A DNA stretch of 64,000 nt. Origin: JADLHS01 sp049840435. Its GTDB lineage: Bacteria > Verrucomicrobiota > Verrucomicrobiia > Limisphaerales > JADLHS01. This document shows positions 17,509 through 27,887 of this stretch, one piece after another (position 1 is the stretch's first letter; each line of letters starts with the position of its first letter). Made by a program: the position numbers and the translations under genes. Below the pieces are notes generated by a model, which saw nothing but the letters and a program-made list of their open reading frames with translations, did no database searches and was not told where the DNA came from. The stretch is from positions 62,001 to 126,000 of the forward strand of contig JASGKY010000060.1 in the NCBI GenBank assembly GCA_049840435.1. The letters are read 5' to 3'.

Positions 17509-19407
17509 TCAATTGGGCTTGGCGATGGCTTCGGCCTGCTGCCGGATCATGTCGTCGGTGGCATTGTGTTGCAGGTCGAAGGTGATCACGTTTTCGGTGT
17601 TGGTCGCGACGAGGATGTATTTGCGGGCATGGGCTGTGGCGCGCGGGAATGCCTGCGCGTAGAGCCGCTGCTGATAAACCGCCGGAGCGGCCTGGAAGGC
17701 GGGAATCTGGTTCGTGAATGCCGCCGCCCGAGCCGTGGTGACGAGCTGCAAGTTAAGTTGCGCCGCTTGCGCGTTGTCTGTGATGACGGCGGCTTGCGCG
17801 CTGGCGAGGGCGTTGGTCACGAGCGCTTCGCCTTCGGCGGTGACGATCTTGGCCTTCTTCTGTTGGATGGCGGCGACGACCTTTTGATATTCGGGCGCAA
17901 CTTTCACCGGCGGATGCACGTCCTGCAAAGCAACGTGGAGAACTTTGACCCCAAGATTGCGCTCTTGCGCGGCGGCTTGAATCCGTCCCGCCAGTGTCTG
18001 CGAATACTCTTCGCGCTTCACCGACATCAGATCCTTCGTATCCACGCTGACAAGGAAGCGCACTACTTCGCGCGTCGCGATGCTTTGCAAGGCGTTGGAA
18101 CTGTTTTCGTGACCATAGACCCACGCGGTGATGTTGGTGATCTGGTATTGTACCGGAATGCTGGTGGTCAACAAACTGACCGGCGGAACTTTCTTCGCGC
18201 CGGGATTGTCAGTCTGATTGGTGACGACCATTTCGCCTTCGCTGCGATTGGCGACCAGGTAATTAATCTCCTCCTTCACGTGCGACACGTTCCAGAGCAC
18301 CACCTTCTTGTCGTGATCGTCCTCCTTGAGCGCCGAACCAACGCGCAGGGTTTGAATCTCCTCGGTGCGATAGCGGTAAACCTGATCCATCGGCCACGGC
18401 ATTTTGAAATGCGCACCCGGGCCGAGCACATTATTCCCCGCCAGCGGCTTGCCCCAGCGTTCAATCAAGGCTTGTTCACCAGCTTCGATAAACACAAAGC
18501 ACGAGGACAGCAGCAACACGCCAAGTTGCACGAGCAAGATGAGCGGCAATTTTTCCCGCAGCACCTTGAAGAACCACGTGTCGGAAACCTTGAAGCCAAA
18601 TTGGTAGTCCAATGTCTGCGCCGCCGTGGCGACCAACCCTTCGGGCTGGGCAAGCAAACCGATCAAGCGCGAGTCGTAGAGCGGACGGGTAACACGACCT
18701 TTGAGGCGCGGGCGATAAATCTCGAAGAGCAGCGTGATCAGCGTTTCGAGCGCAAGCACTCCGAGCAGCACCACGAAGAATTTGGCGACGAACAGGTCAG
18801 CCTTAGCCCATTCAATCTTGTCGCCCAACAACGCCACCGCCGCCAACACTGTGAGATACGCGCCGAGCAGGACGAAATTCGCCGCCGGACGCAACAGCCG
18901 ATTGCTCTCCAACCGTGCGAACGCGACCATGAACCGGCCCGTCATGAATAACACCAGTGCGATGCCGCCGAACAACCCGAGCGCCACGAGCGCTTTGTTC
19001 GCGATGACTCCCGTGAAATCCAGCTTGCCCAGCCGTTGCCAGAGGAAGATTGCGCCCGCGAGTTCGAGCACGAGCAGGATCACCATGAAGCTGGTGACAA
19101 AATATTTCTCGAACAACACCCGCGTGTTCTGCGCCGGGAAGAAACCCGCTTCCTTCGACTCGAACAGCGTCGAGCTGGTCTTGCTGCGCGCCAGTTCATC
19201 GAGTTCCAATTTTTCCGCCGCTTCCCGCTCTTCGAGCCGCATCTGAAACCAGCTCACGAAAGCAACGAGCCCGCCAATAATAAAGAATACGGACGCCACC
19301 TGTCCCGCCAGCGAATTGGCCAACCCGCCCACCGCGAAGACCGCCACGCCAAACAACAGCAGCGCCAAAAAATTGATCAATCCTTTTGATTTCGTATTGC
19401 GATCCAT
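17509..19407 (-). CDS. large SPFH protein with polytopic N-terminal membrane domain
   Basis: A 632-residue protein, about twice the length of HflK. Residues 1-300 hold roughly seven membrane segments in place of a single anchor. Residues 300-600 are an SPFH domain (IEAGEQALIERWGKPLAG onward) with the usual Ala/Gln-rich coiled region (TAEGEALVTNALASAQAA). It is the first of three tandem SPFH genes. The polytopic N-terminus is unusual and may embed the ring in the membrane or replace a partner subunit. Confidence 0.85.
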   Translation of the reverse strand: MDRNTKSKGLINFLALLLFGVAVFAVGGLANSLAGQVASVFFIIGGLVAFVSWFQMRLEEREAAEKLELDELARSKTSSTLFESKEAGFFPAQNTRVLFEKYFVTSFMVILLVLELAGAIFLWQRLGKLDFTGVIANKALVALGLFGGIALVLFMTGRFMVAFARLESNRLLRPAANFVLLGAYLTVLAAVALLGDKIEWAKADLFVAKFFVVLLGVLALETLITLLFEIYRPRLKGRVTRPLYDSRLIGLLAQPEGLVATAAQTLDYQFGFKVSDTWFFKVLREKLPLILLVQLGVLLLSSCFVFIEAGEQALIERWGKPLAGNNVLGPGAHFKMPWPMDQVYRYRTEEIQTLRVGSALKEDDHDKKVVLWNVSHVKEEINYLVANRSEGEMVVTNQTDNPGAKKVPPVSLLTTSIPVQYQITNITAWVYGHENSSNALQSIATREVVRFLVSVDTKDLMSVKREEYSQTLAGRIQAAAQERNLGVKVLHVALQDVHPPVKVAPEYQKVVAAIQQKKAKIVTAEGEALVTNALASAQAAVITDNAQAAQLNLQLVTTARAAAFTNQIPAFQAAPAVYQQRLYAQAFPRATAHARKYILVATNTENVITFDLQHNATDDMIRQQAEAIAKPN

Positions 19408-19425
19408 GTGATTAAAGCGTTCGCA

Positions 19426-20388
19426 TTAACTTAATTCGCGGTCCTCGAACAACGTCACCGCCACGGCCAGAACCGCGCCGATATAACAGCCGGCATACAC
19501 CAGCGCCTTGCTCACGTAACCCCAATGGAACGTGCTGCGTCCGGCGTCGAGAGCATCCGCCAGCCAAAAATTTTGCCAATTGGGCATGATGGTGTAAAGC
19601 GTCGTGCCCCACCACGAGCCCTGCGCTGCGGGTCGCCCAAACAAATAGTCCGACATCAGTCCGACCAGAAAGAAACCAGAACAAATCGCCAACGTGGGGA
19701 TGGTGTCGAACCGGGTGGAACACGCGAGCGCCAACGCCGCAATGACCCATAGCGCAAACAGGATTAACACCGCCGCCGGCACCATGCGCCAGTCCACTCG
19801 CCCCACTTCGCCGAGTGATTGCGTCTGTTTCGTGAACAGAAAAATCACGGCAGCCGCCAAAGTCACGGTCACCACCAGCGAGAAAACCGCATCGCTGACA
19901 AACGGCCGATTCAGGAAGAAGTTGCTGAAGCCACCCAGCGCGTAGGCCACCAGAATACCCGCCCCGAAGATCAACACTGCGCCGATGTCCGTGCCGCCGT
20001 AGGCATCAAAGGTCATCCGGCCCGCCACGAGCGCTGCCACCAGATTGATGTAGGTCACTACGGTCAATGCCGCAATCAAGCCGACGTATTTGGCGAGGAG
20101 AAACTGGGCCCGACTCACCGGTTTGGAGAGGACCGCCAGCGCGGTGCCAGAGCGGATTTCCCGCGCCAGCGAGGCCGAAGCACTCAACACGGCACTTAAC
20201 AACCCGGCCAACAACATCACCGCGAGCACCGAGGTCTTGACCAACTTGGGTTCATCGCCGAACGCGAAGTAATACGGCGTCGCGAGAAAGATCTCAAATG
20301 CCGCCGAGGCCGTCGTGAGCAGCAAAAAAATCGGCTGCCGCACGAGTTCCATGAACGCATTCAGGGCGATGGTCGCAAATTGTCGCAT
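19426..20388 (-). CDS. ABC-2 type transporter permease (second)
   Basis: A 320-residue polytopic protein with about seven membrane segments, beginning MRQFATIALNAFMELVRQP, the characteristic start of ABC-2 permeases, and containing the loop SLAREIRSGTALAVLSKPVSRAQFLLAKY typical of the NatB/GldF type. The start at 20388 is preferred over an upstream in-frame start at 20523 because the extra 45 residues are polar and unlike the family. It is the first gene of the eight-gene operon; the 156 bases to 20545 should contain the promoter. Its ATPase is probably the product of 12185-13387. Confidence 0.85.
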   Translation of the reverse strand: MRQFATIALNAFMELVRQPIFLLLTTASAAFEIFLATPYYFAFGDEPKLVKTSVLAVMLLAGLLSAVLSASASLAREIRSGTALAVLSKPVSRAQFLLAKYVGLIAALTVVTYINLVAALVAGRMTFDAYGGTDIGAVLIFGAGILVAYALGGFSNFFLNRPFVSDAVFSLVVTVTLAAAVIFLFTKQTQSLGEVGRVDWRMVPAAVLILFALWVIAALALACSTRFDTIPTLAICSGFFLVGLMSDYLFGRPAAQGSWWGTTLYTIMPNWQNFWLADALDAGRSTFHWGYVSKALVYAGCYIGAVLAVAVTLFEDRELS

Positions 20389-20544
20389 CTCTACTGGTCG
20401 TAACGATAATTCCGCACAGAGTAAGGAATCGTCGGTTTGGTTGTAAACCGGTTTATCAGTCGGGTTACGCCGGAAGTCTGGCGACGTTCCGACCGGATGG
20501 GAACTGTGCGTTTGAACGCACACGGAAGAAACCGCCGGTGCACA

Positions 20545-21843
<1,299 letters not shown>

Positions 21844-21884
21844 TTGATTTACGATTTTAGATTTGCGATTGACCGATCTGCGAA

Positions 21885-22527
21885 CTACGCGATCACGCCT
21901 TGTCCGCCGCCGGGAATCTCTTTGCGCGATTGGACGACGTGATCCACAAGGCCGTACGCCTTCGCTTCTTCGGCGGTCATGAAATTATCACGGTCGCAAT
22001 CTTTCTCCACCTGTTCCACCGGTTTGCCAGTGTGCTTGGAGAGGATGGCGTTCAAGCGCTGCTTCAACTTGAGCATGTGCTTGACGCGGATCTCCACATC
22101 GCTGGCCTGGCCTTCCGCGCCGCCGAGCACCTGATGGATCATGATGTTCGAGTTCGGCAAGGCGATAGCGCTTGCCCTTCGCACCCGCCGACAGGAGCAC
22201 CGCGCCCATGCTGGCGGCCTGACCAACGCAATAGGTGTTCACGTCGCAGGTCATGTATTGGATGGTGTCGTAAATCGCGAGGCCTGCCGTGACGCTGCCG
22301 CCGGGGGAATTGATGTAGAGATGCACGTCCTTCTTCGGATCGGCCATCTGGAGGAACAGCAACTGCGCGATGATGATATTGGCGATCTGATCGTCCACGG
22401 GCGTGCCGAGGAACAGGATGCGGTCCACCAACAGGCGGGAGTAAATGTCCCAGCTACGTTCGCCGCGACCGGTCTGTTCGACGACGATGGGAACGAGGAA
22501 ATTTTTCGGCTCAATTTGATTGCTCAT
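21885..22527 (-). CDS. clpP: ATP-dependent Clp protease proteolytic subunit ClpP (frameshifted)
   Basis: Serine peptidase that forms the proteolytic chamber served by ClpX. The catalytic Ser lies in GQAASMGAVLL, the His in IMIHQ and the Asp in DRDNFMTAEEA. The first ~121 residues (through AKGKRY) are in one frame and the rest (ALPNSNIMIHQ onward) in another. A single extra base near 22162-22166 accounts for the break and restores a ~213-residue protein of normal length. It lies 41 bases upstream of clpX on the same strand, the usual clpPX order. Confidence 0.93.
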
Positions 22528-22688
22528 CAGTGCGGCAAGCTAGCGGAGGCGTCCGGTAGCGTCAAGAAATGCACAAGCCAAACAGGAAACCCTTTGACCC
22601 GGCTGGATGACTCTGTTTAGCTCTCGCGCGCCCGGGCCGCCCCCGGGATGCCGCATGAATTGCCTAGCCCTCTAATTGCGTAACTGAC

Positions 22689-24232
22689 ATGGAATTGTTT
22701 TTAATCGGCGCGTGTCTGGCGGGGGTCATCGGCCTTTACTTCTTCAACAATCCCCTGAAGCACGGCAATTGGTTCATGGTGCGACGGTTCATCAACTGGT
22801 TTCCGCTCGGCATGACCTACGCGTTCCTTTACATGGGGCGCTACAATCTGCAAGTTTCCAAAAATGCCTTGGGCTCGCTGATGACCAAGGAGGATTTTGG
22901 CATCATCTTGACTGCCGGGACGGTTGTTTACGCGTTCTCCTTCCTCATCAATGGCCCGCTCGTGGACAAGATCGGCGGCAAGCGCGGCATCATCATCGCC
23001 GCCGTCGGCTCGTCCTTCGCCAACATCCTGATGGGGGTGTTGACCTACTTTGTCGTGACCGGCCACTTGAAAGGCCACGTCGTCGTCGCTTACTCCGTCG
23101 TCTATGCGCTCAACATGTATTTCCAGAGCTACGGCGCGGTTTCCATCATCAAGGTGAAAGCCTACTGGTTTCACGTCCGCGAGCGCGGCGTGTTTGGGGC
23201 CATCTTCGGCACCCTGATTTCGTTTGGGGTTTATTTTGCATTCGATTGGGGCCGCGCCATCGTGGCCATGACGAAGCTCCATCCGACCGGCGAAATCGGC
23301 TGGCTCCATGGAATGATCCAAAAAATCTTCGCCGTAGAAACCCGTAACGTGGACGCTACCTGGGCGGTGTTTTTCATCCCGGCGGCCATCATGTTGTTCT
23401 GGGCCGCGCTGGACTGGTGGTTGATTAAAGACACCCCCGAGGAGGCAGGGTTTGCGCCCATGGATACTCACGACGCCTCTTCCGGCGAGATGCACATCGA
23501 ACTCTCAACAAAGGAGCTCCTCAAAAAAGTTTTCACCAGCCGGTTGATGCTGCTGATCGCTGTGATCGAGTTGACGTCAGGCGTGCTCCGCAACGGCATT
23601 CTCTCTTGGTACAGCATTTTCACCCATGAAGTCCCGCAACCGGGCGCGGAATACTTCAAGGACAACTGGGGCTTTCTGCTGTGCATCTGCGGCATCATCG
23701 GTGGATTCAGCGGTGGCCTGCTTTCCGATAAATTGTTCCAATCCCGACGCGGCCCCCGGCAGCCTTGCTGTGTGCTTTGACGCTGATGTTCACCGTTGTG
23801 TTGACGGTTTACTTGTTCCGTTCCCCGGTGGTGGTGGCGGTAGCGGCACTATTCATTACTTCGGCGATTATTGGCGTCCACTCCCTCATGTCCGGCACGG
23901 CGGCGGCTGATTTTGGTGGGCGCAAAGCTACCGCCACCTGCTCCGGCATCGTGGACGGATTCGTCTATCTAGGCACTGGAATCCAAGCACTCTGCATCGG
24001 TTTTCTCACGCCTCAAGATCATGCCCCCACAGTGGGAGAAAAAGCGGCGACCACCTTTTTCAGCTTCAGCGAACTGGCCGGTCGCAGTTGGTTCTGGTGG
24101 CCGGTGTTCCTCGTCCCGTTCGCATTACTGGGCATGATCATCGCCTGGATCATCTGGCATGAACTTCCGGCGGCGACTAAAAAGTATCTTGCACAACAGG
24201 AAAAACAGGCGAACGAACCTGGATCGCGCTGA
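22689..24232 (+). CDS. MFS transporter, organophosphate:phosphate antiporter type (frameshifted)
   Basis: Inner-membrane antiporter with about 12 membrane segments, resembling GlpT/UhpT: RYNLQVSKNALG in segment 1, the loop GPLVDKIGGKRG between segments 2 and 3, and a C-terminal half ending in a hydrophilic tail. The frame changes at the C run 23753-23757: one more C would join LFQSRRGP to PAALLCALTLMF. The whole protein would then be about 514 residues, normal for the family. A second, intact OPA-type gene follows 67 bases downstream. Confidence 0.88.
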
Positions 24233-24299
24233 CCGGCCAAATCACAACACCGAGAATATGTTGGTTGCCCTTGGGCTTGCCGCTGGTATAAAAAGGCCC

Positions 24300-25745
24300 A
24301 TGAGTGAGCTTACTGCGGGCAATCCGGCCCGCTTGTCGCACCCTCCCGGCTTCCGCGCCCGCCGGGGACTGAACTGGGGTGCGCTCGGATTGATGTATGC
24401 GGCCTACTACATGTGCCGCTATAATTTCCGCTTCGCCACGCCGGGGATGCAGGCGGAGTTTGGCTTCACCACGACGCAAATCAGCGACATGCTCGGCATC
24501 TGGTCGCTGACCTACGGCACGGGCCAGCTCGTCAACGGCCTGCTCACCGACCGCATCGGCGGCAAGCGCTCCATGCAGATCGGCGCGTTCGGCACCATCG
24601 TCGTCAACATTCTCATGGGGCTGCTGCCATTGCTCGTAGTCGGTGGCGCACTAGCCAGCGCGGCAAAGTTTATCTTTCGCGTGGATCACATTGACCCGGC
24701 GTTCATCGCGATTGCGGTGGTATGGTTGATCAACGGCTGGTTTCAATCCTTCGGCGCACCGGGCATGATCAAGATCAATGCCGCGTGGTTTCAACGCTCG
24801 GAACGCGGCACCTTCGCCGGCATCTTTGGATTCATGATTCAACTGGGACAGGTCTCCAGTTCAAAACTCTCGCCCCTGATTTTGAATGGTATCTCGGTGG
24901 GATTTCTGGTGATCGCACCGGGCCAATGGCGCTGGCTGTTTATCTTGCCGCCGTTGGTCACCTTGGCGATGGCCATCTTCATGAGTGTTGCGGCCAAACA
25001 AACCCCGGACGAAGCAGGGTTTCCGGGCGCGATCGTGGACGAACTGGATAACTCCGCCGGCGTGACGGTTTCGCTGAAGGAATCTTTCCGCACCATCTTC
25101 ACCCATCCGCTCGTGTGGTTTTACGCGGCCGCCTACGCCTGCACTGGCGCGGTCCGCACCAGCTCGGATCAACTGGCGATCTTGTATTTCCAAGACCAGT
25201 TGCACATGGACATGAAAACTAACATCCCCACGACGGTGGCGTGGACCCTGGCCGCGATGCCCATGGCGGCGGTGGCGGGCTCGCTCGCTTCGGGTTGGGT
25301 TTCTGATCGGTTCTTCAAAGGCCATCGTTCGCCCGTGGCCATGACGCTGTATTTTCTCGAAGCCGCCGTCATCAGTTTTGCGGCGGTGCTGTTGCTCAAA
25401 GGAATGGTGGGGCCAACGCCGACGGGAATTTTGACCGGGTGTGGCATTCTCATCGTGATCGCGTTGACTGCCAATTCGACGCACTCCATTGTTGGCGCGG
25501 CCGCGCCCATGGACATCGGTGGCAAAAAGATGGCTGGCTTCGCGGCAGGGGTGATTGACTCCTTCCAATACTACGGCGGTGCGATTTCGCTCTTCCTGAC
25601 CGGACGCGTGCTTGACGCCACCAAGGAACAACACGGTTGGCTGTTCTGGTACGTCATCATGGCCGCCTTTGGCGTCATGGGCGGCATCGCCATGTATCTG
25701 GTGATGCGAAAGCAAAAACTGCTGAAGCAGAAAAGCGCGGCCTAA
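24300..25745 (+). CDS. MFS transporter, organophosphate:phosphate antiporter family
   Basis: A 481-residue polytopic protein, intact paralogue of the preceding gene. Segment 1 carries AAYYMCRYNFRFATPGM, and the loop between segments 2 and 3 reads GLLTDRIGGKRSMQIG. The ATG at 24300 (MSELTAG) gives a normal cytoplasmic N-terminus; in-frame starts at 24159 and 24258 would overlap or crowd the upstream gene. It probably imports a phosphorylated sugar or glycerol phosphate; the substrate is unknown. Confidence 0.85.
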   Translation: MSELTAGNPARLSHPPGFRARRGLNWGALGLMYAAYYMCRYNFRFATPGMQAEFGFTTTQISDMLGIWSLTYGTGQLVNGLLTDRIGGKRSMQIGAFGTIVVNILMGLLPLLVVGGALASAAKFIFRVDHIDPAFIAIAVVWLINGWFQSFGAPGMIKINAAWFQRSERGTFAGIFGFMIQLGQVSSSKLSPLILNGISVGFLVIAPGQWRWLFILPPLVTLAMAIFMSVAAKQTPDEAGFPGAIVDELDNSAGVTVSLKESFRTIFTHPLVWFYAAAYACTGAVRTSSDQLAILYFQDQLHMDMKTNIPTTVAWTLAAMPMAAVAGSLASGWVSDRFFKGHRSPVAMTLYFLEAAVISFAAVLLLKGMVGPTPTGILTGCGILIVIALTANSTHSIVGAAAPMDIGGKKMAGFAAGVIDSFQYYGGAISLFLTGRVLDATKEQHGWLFWYVIMAAFGVMGGIAMYLVMRKQKLLKQKSAA

Positions 25746-25756
25746 AACGCTGCCAA

Positions 25757-26245
25757 TCACTCCAGAAAACTGCTCTTCTCCCGCGCGAGCAATTTCCGTT
25801 TCCAATCCAGTCCGCTGGAAAAGCCACCAAGTTTTTGCTCTGCTGCCAGCACCCGATGACACGGGACCAACACCGGAATCGGATTTGCCCCACACGCGCC
25901 GCCGACGGCACGCACCGCCTTGGGATTGCCGACGGCCGCCGCCAGCTCACCGTAACTTTGCGTCTGCCCAAATTTGATGCGGCACATCCCGGTCCAGACC
26001 GCTTGCTGAAATGCTGTTCCCCGTGACAGATCAAATGGCGGCAATTCTTCCGGCGCACGCCCGGCCAGAATCGCTTTCACCGCCGCTGAAGTCAGACGAT
26101 GCCACGCCCGCACCTCGGCGGGAGCCGGCGCTTCATTCGTCACTGCCGCCGCGCGACTGGAGGGGAAGCTCATCTCCGCCAGCCCGGTTTCGGAGTAGCC
26201 CGCAATAAATTCACCGTCAGCGGTGGGGATGGAAAGTCGGACCAT
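25757..26245 (-). CDS. ogt: methylated-DNA--[protein]-cysteine S-methyltransferase
   Basis: Suicide repair enzyme that removes alkyl groups from O6-alkylguanine. The acceptor is C129 in the motif PCHRVLA, with the preceding helix-turn-helix segment SYGELAAAVGNPKAVRAVG and the closing GGFSSGLDWKRKLL. At 162 residues it is a compact Ogt without an Ada regulatory domain. It is convergent with the MFS gene (11-base gap). Confidence 0.95.
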   Translation of the reverse strand: MVRLSIPTADGEFIAGYSETGLAEMSFPSSRAAAVTNEAPAPAEVRAWHRLTSAAVKAILAGRAPEELPPFDLSRGTAFQQAVWTGMCRIKFGQTQSYGELAAAVGNPKAVRAVGGACGANPIPVLVPCHRVLAAEQKLGGFSSGLDWKRKLLAREKSSFLE

Positions 26246-26277
26246 TTTGATAACTCACAAAACGCGCAAAGCTACAG

Positions 26278-26814
26278 TCACATCACCTGAAGCAATTTCC
26301 ACAGCGTGCCGAATAAAATGACGAACAAGATGGCAAAGCAGAAAATGAAACGATTGCGCGCCACGCGTTTCTCCTTCCGCAACGGTCGCAACCCCTGCAC
26401 GCCGCCCGCCGCGAGATAGCTCACCAGCTTGGGATTGCTTGTGTTCGGACCACTGAAGAAGTTGCGCAACCGCTGCACCAGCGCAGGGAAATCAAATTTC
26501 CGCACTCCGAACTCATTATAGTGTTCGGGGAGATTCGGCATATCGTTCTGCACCTTGATGCGTTCCTGATTGATTTGTTCAAACACCGGCTCGCTCCGCA
26601 AGGGCGGCAGGGCTTCGCGCACGGAATCAGTCGCCACCACACCATGGCTGACCGTCGCGCCATGCGGCACCGCCGTCGAACGTAAACGTGGCGGCTCCCC
26701 ACGCGCCAGTTGCTCGTCGAGCTGCTGGATCTGCGCTTCGAGCGCCGCAATTTCGGCGCTCAACGCCTGCGCGCGGTCCGAAACCGGATCGGTTTTTTTC
26801 TTGAGCCAACTCAT
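26278..26814 (-). CDS. hypothetical coiled-coil, tail-anchored membrane protein
   Basis: A 178-residue protein with an N-terminal coiled coil (SDRAQALSAEIAALEAQIQQLDEQLA), a linker and a C-terminal membrane segment (FIFCFAILFVILFGTLWKLL). The start at 26814 (MSWLKKKTDP) is preferred over an in-frame start at 26844. It lies 39 bases after another coiled-coil tail-anchored gene, with which it probably forms a pair. No family recognised. Confidence 0.6.
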   Translation of the reverse strand: MSWLKKKTDPVSDRAQALSAEIAALEAQIQQLDEQLARGEPPRLRSTAVPHGATVSHGVVATDSVREALPPLRSEPVFEQINQERIKVQNDMPNLPEHYNEFGVRKFDFPALVQRLRNFFSGPNTSNPKLVSYLAAGGVQGLRPLRKEKRVARNRFIFCFAILFVILFGTLWKLLQVM

Positions 26815-26853
26815 GACTACCAACGGAACTTTGGTCGGCGGCAACTCAACACT

Positions 26854-27534
26854 TCAATGCGACCGCAACAGGATCGCCACCATCACGCCGAGCGCGAGCA
26901 ATGCCACGCCCACGAGCGGCCAGGTGAACGCCAGGCCGAGTTTGCAGAGTTCCAGAAAACTTTTCGGTGCGAGCAACGGCGCGGCCGCATTCGGTTGCGC
27001 TGCGACACCGGGTCGGGTCGCATTCGCCTGGCCAGTCAGCACGGGGAATTTCAACCGCGCGCCGTTCCATTCCATCCGCGCGTTCTCCAGCGTCGTCAGT
27101 GCCCGTGTGAGCTCCACGTTGAAATTTTCCTTGGACCAGACTTCTTCATTGATGGATTGCACCTTGGCGAGCGCATCGCGCATTTCGGAAACGGACTTGG
27201 CCATCTGCTCCGCATCACGCCGAGCGCTGAATTCTGCTTCTTCAAGCAAGCCTAATCCCCGCGTCAGGTTCTCGATCATCTCCTGACGACCGGTTTGAAA
27301 CTCGGTCTGGCGGCGGCGCACTTCTTCGAGCGCGGCGCGTTCGCGCTCCAACTCCTCCTGGGCACGTTTCAACTCGGCGAGCTTCTGCTGGGCTTCGGTC
27401 ACTTTGGAATCCACTTCCTCGCGCGTCGGAGCGCGGAAGCTATTGCCTGCGGCTGGAGTCGTCGCGGCATAAGAAGATTTGGGCGTATGAAAGTCGGTAT
27501 CTACAAATTCCGTCGCATCGTATTCAGTCGGCAT
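26854..27534 (-). CDS. hypothetical coiled-coil, tail-anchored membrane protein
   Basis: A 226-residue protein with a long central coiled coil (about 34-100), a Pro/Ala-rich linker and a C-terminal membrane segment (LAFTWPLVGVALLALGVMVAI). Start taken at 27534 (MPTEYDATEF); an in-frame extension to 27660 adds unlikely sequence. With the preceding gene it may form a membrane-tethered coiled-coil pair. Function not recognised. Confidence 0.6.
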   Translation of the reverse strand: MPTEYDATEFVDTDFHTPKSSYAATTPAAGNSFRAPTREEVDSKVTEAQQKLAELKRAQEELERERAALEEVRRRQTEFQTGRQEMIENLTRGLGLLEEAEFSARRDAEQMAKSVSEMRDALAKVQSINEEVWSKENFNVELTRALTTLENARMEWNGARLKFPVLTGQANATRPGVAAQPNAAAPLLAPKSFLELCKLGLAFTWPLVGVALLALGVMVAILLRSH

Positions 27535-27708
27535 GCCGCGACTGTAAGCACCGAGGGAAAGGGTGTAAAGCCGGGTGTTGCCTCGGCTCAAAATCTTGAT
27601 CTCAATCCAACCAGACCCGAGATAGTGGCACCGCAGAATTCCACCCAAGGCAATGCTCAAGATTAAGACTGCGATTTATCCGCCACCCTGTTAGTTTTCG
27701 CGCGGAAC

Positions 27709-27784
27709 GGCCCCGTAGCTCAAATGGATAGAGCAGCGGTTTCCTAAACCGTTGATTCCGGTTCAATTCCGGACGGGGCTACCA
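27709..27784 (+). tRNA. tRNA-Arg (anticodon CCU)
   Basis: A full cloverleaf can be drawn: acceptor GGCCCCG pairing with CGGGGCT, D arm GCTC/GAGC, anticodon arm GCGGT-loop TTCCTAA-ACCGT with anticodon CCT, and T arm TCCGG-TTCAATT-CCGGA. Discriminator A is followed by an encoded CCA (27782-27784). One G-T pair closes the acceptor stem. It reads AGG codons. No integrase or duplicated tRNA end is seen beside it. Confidence 0.95.
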
Positions 27785-27887
27785 GAAACACTTGAATTTC
27801 AACCTGTCCCGCCGACATGAATAACCCACCCTGCCACCCGTCCCATCCCTTGTCAGTCACCGATGTCGGGCCAACGAAAGGCAGATT

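Noticed and set aside
17566..18951. Plus-strand frame of 461 codons over the large SPFH gene.
   Set aside because: Antisense shadow; the minus-strand gene has membrane spans and an SPFH domain.
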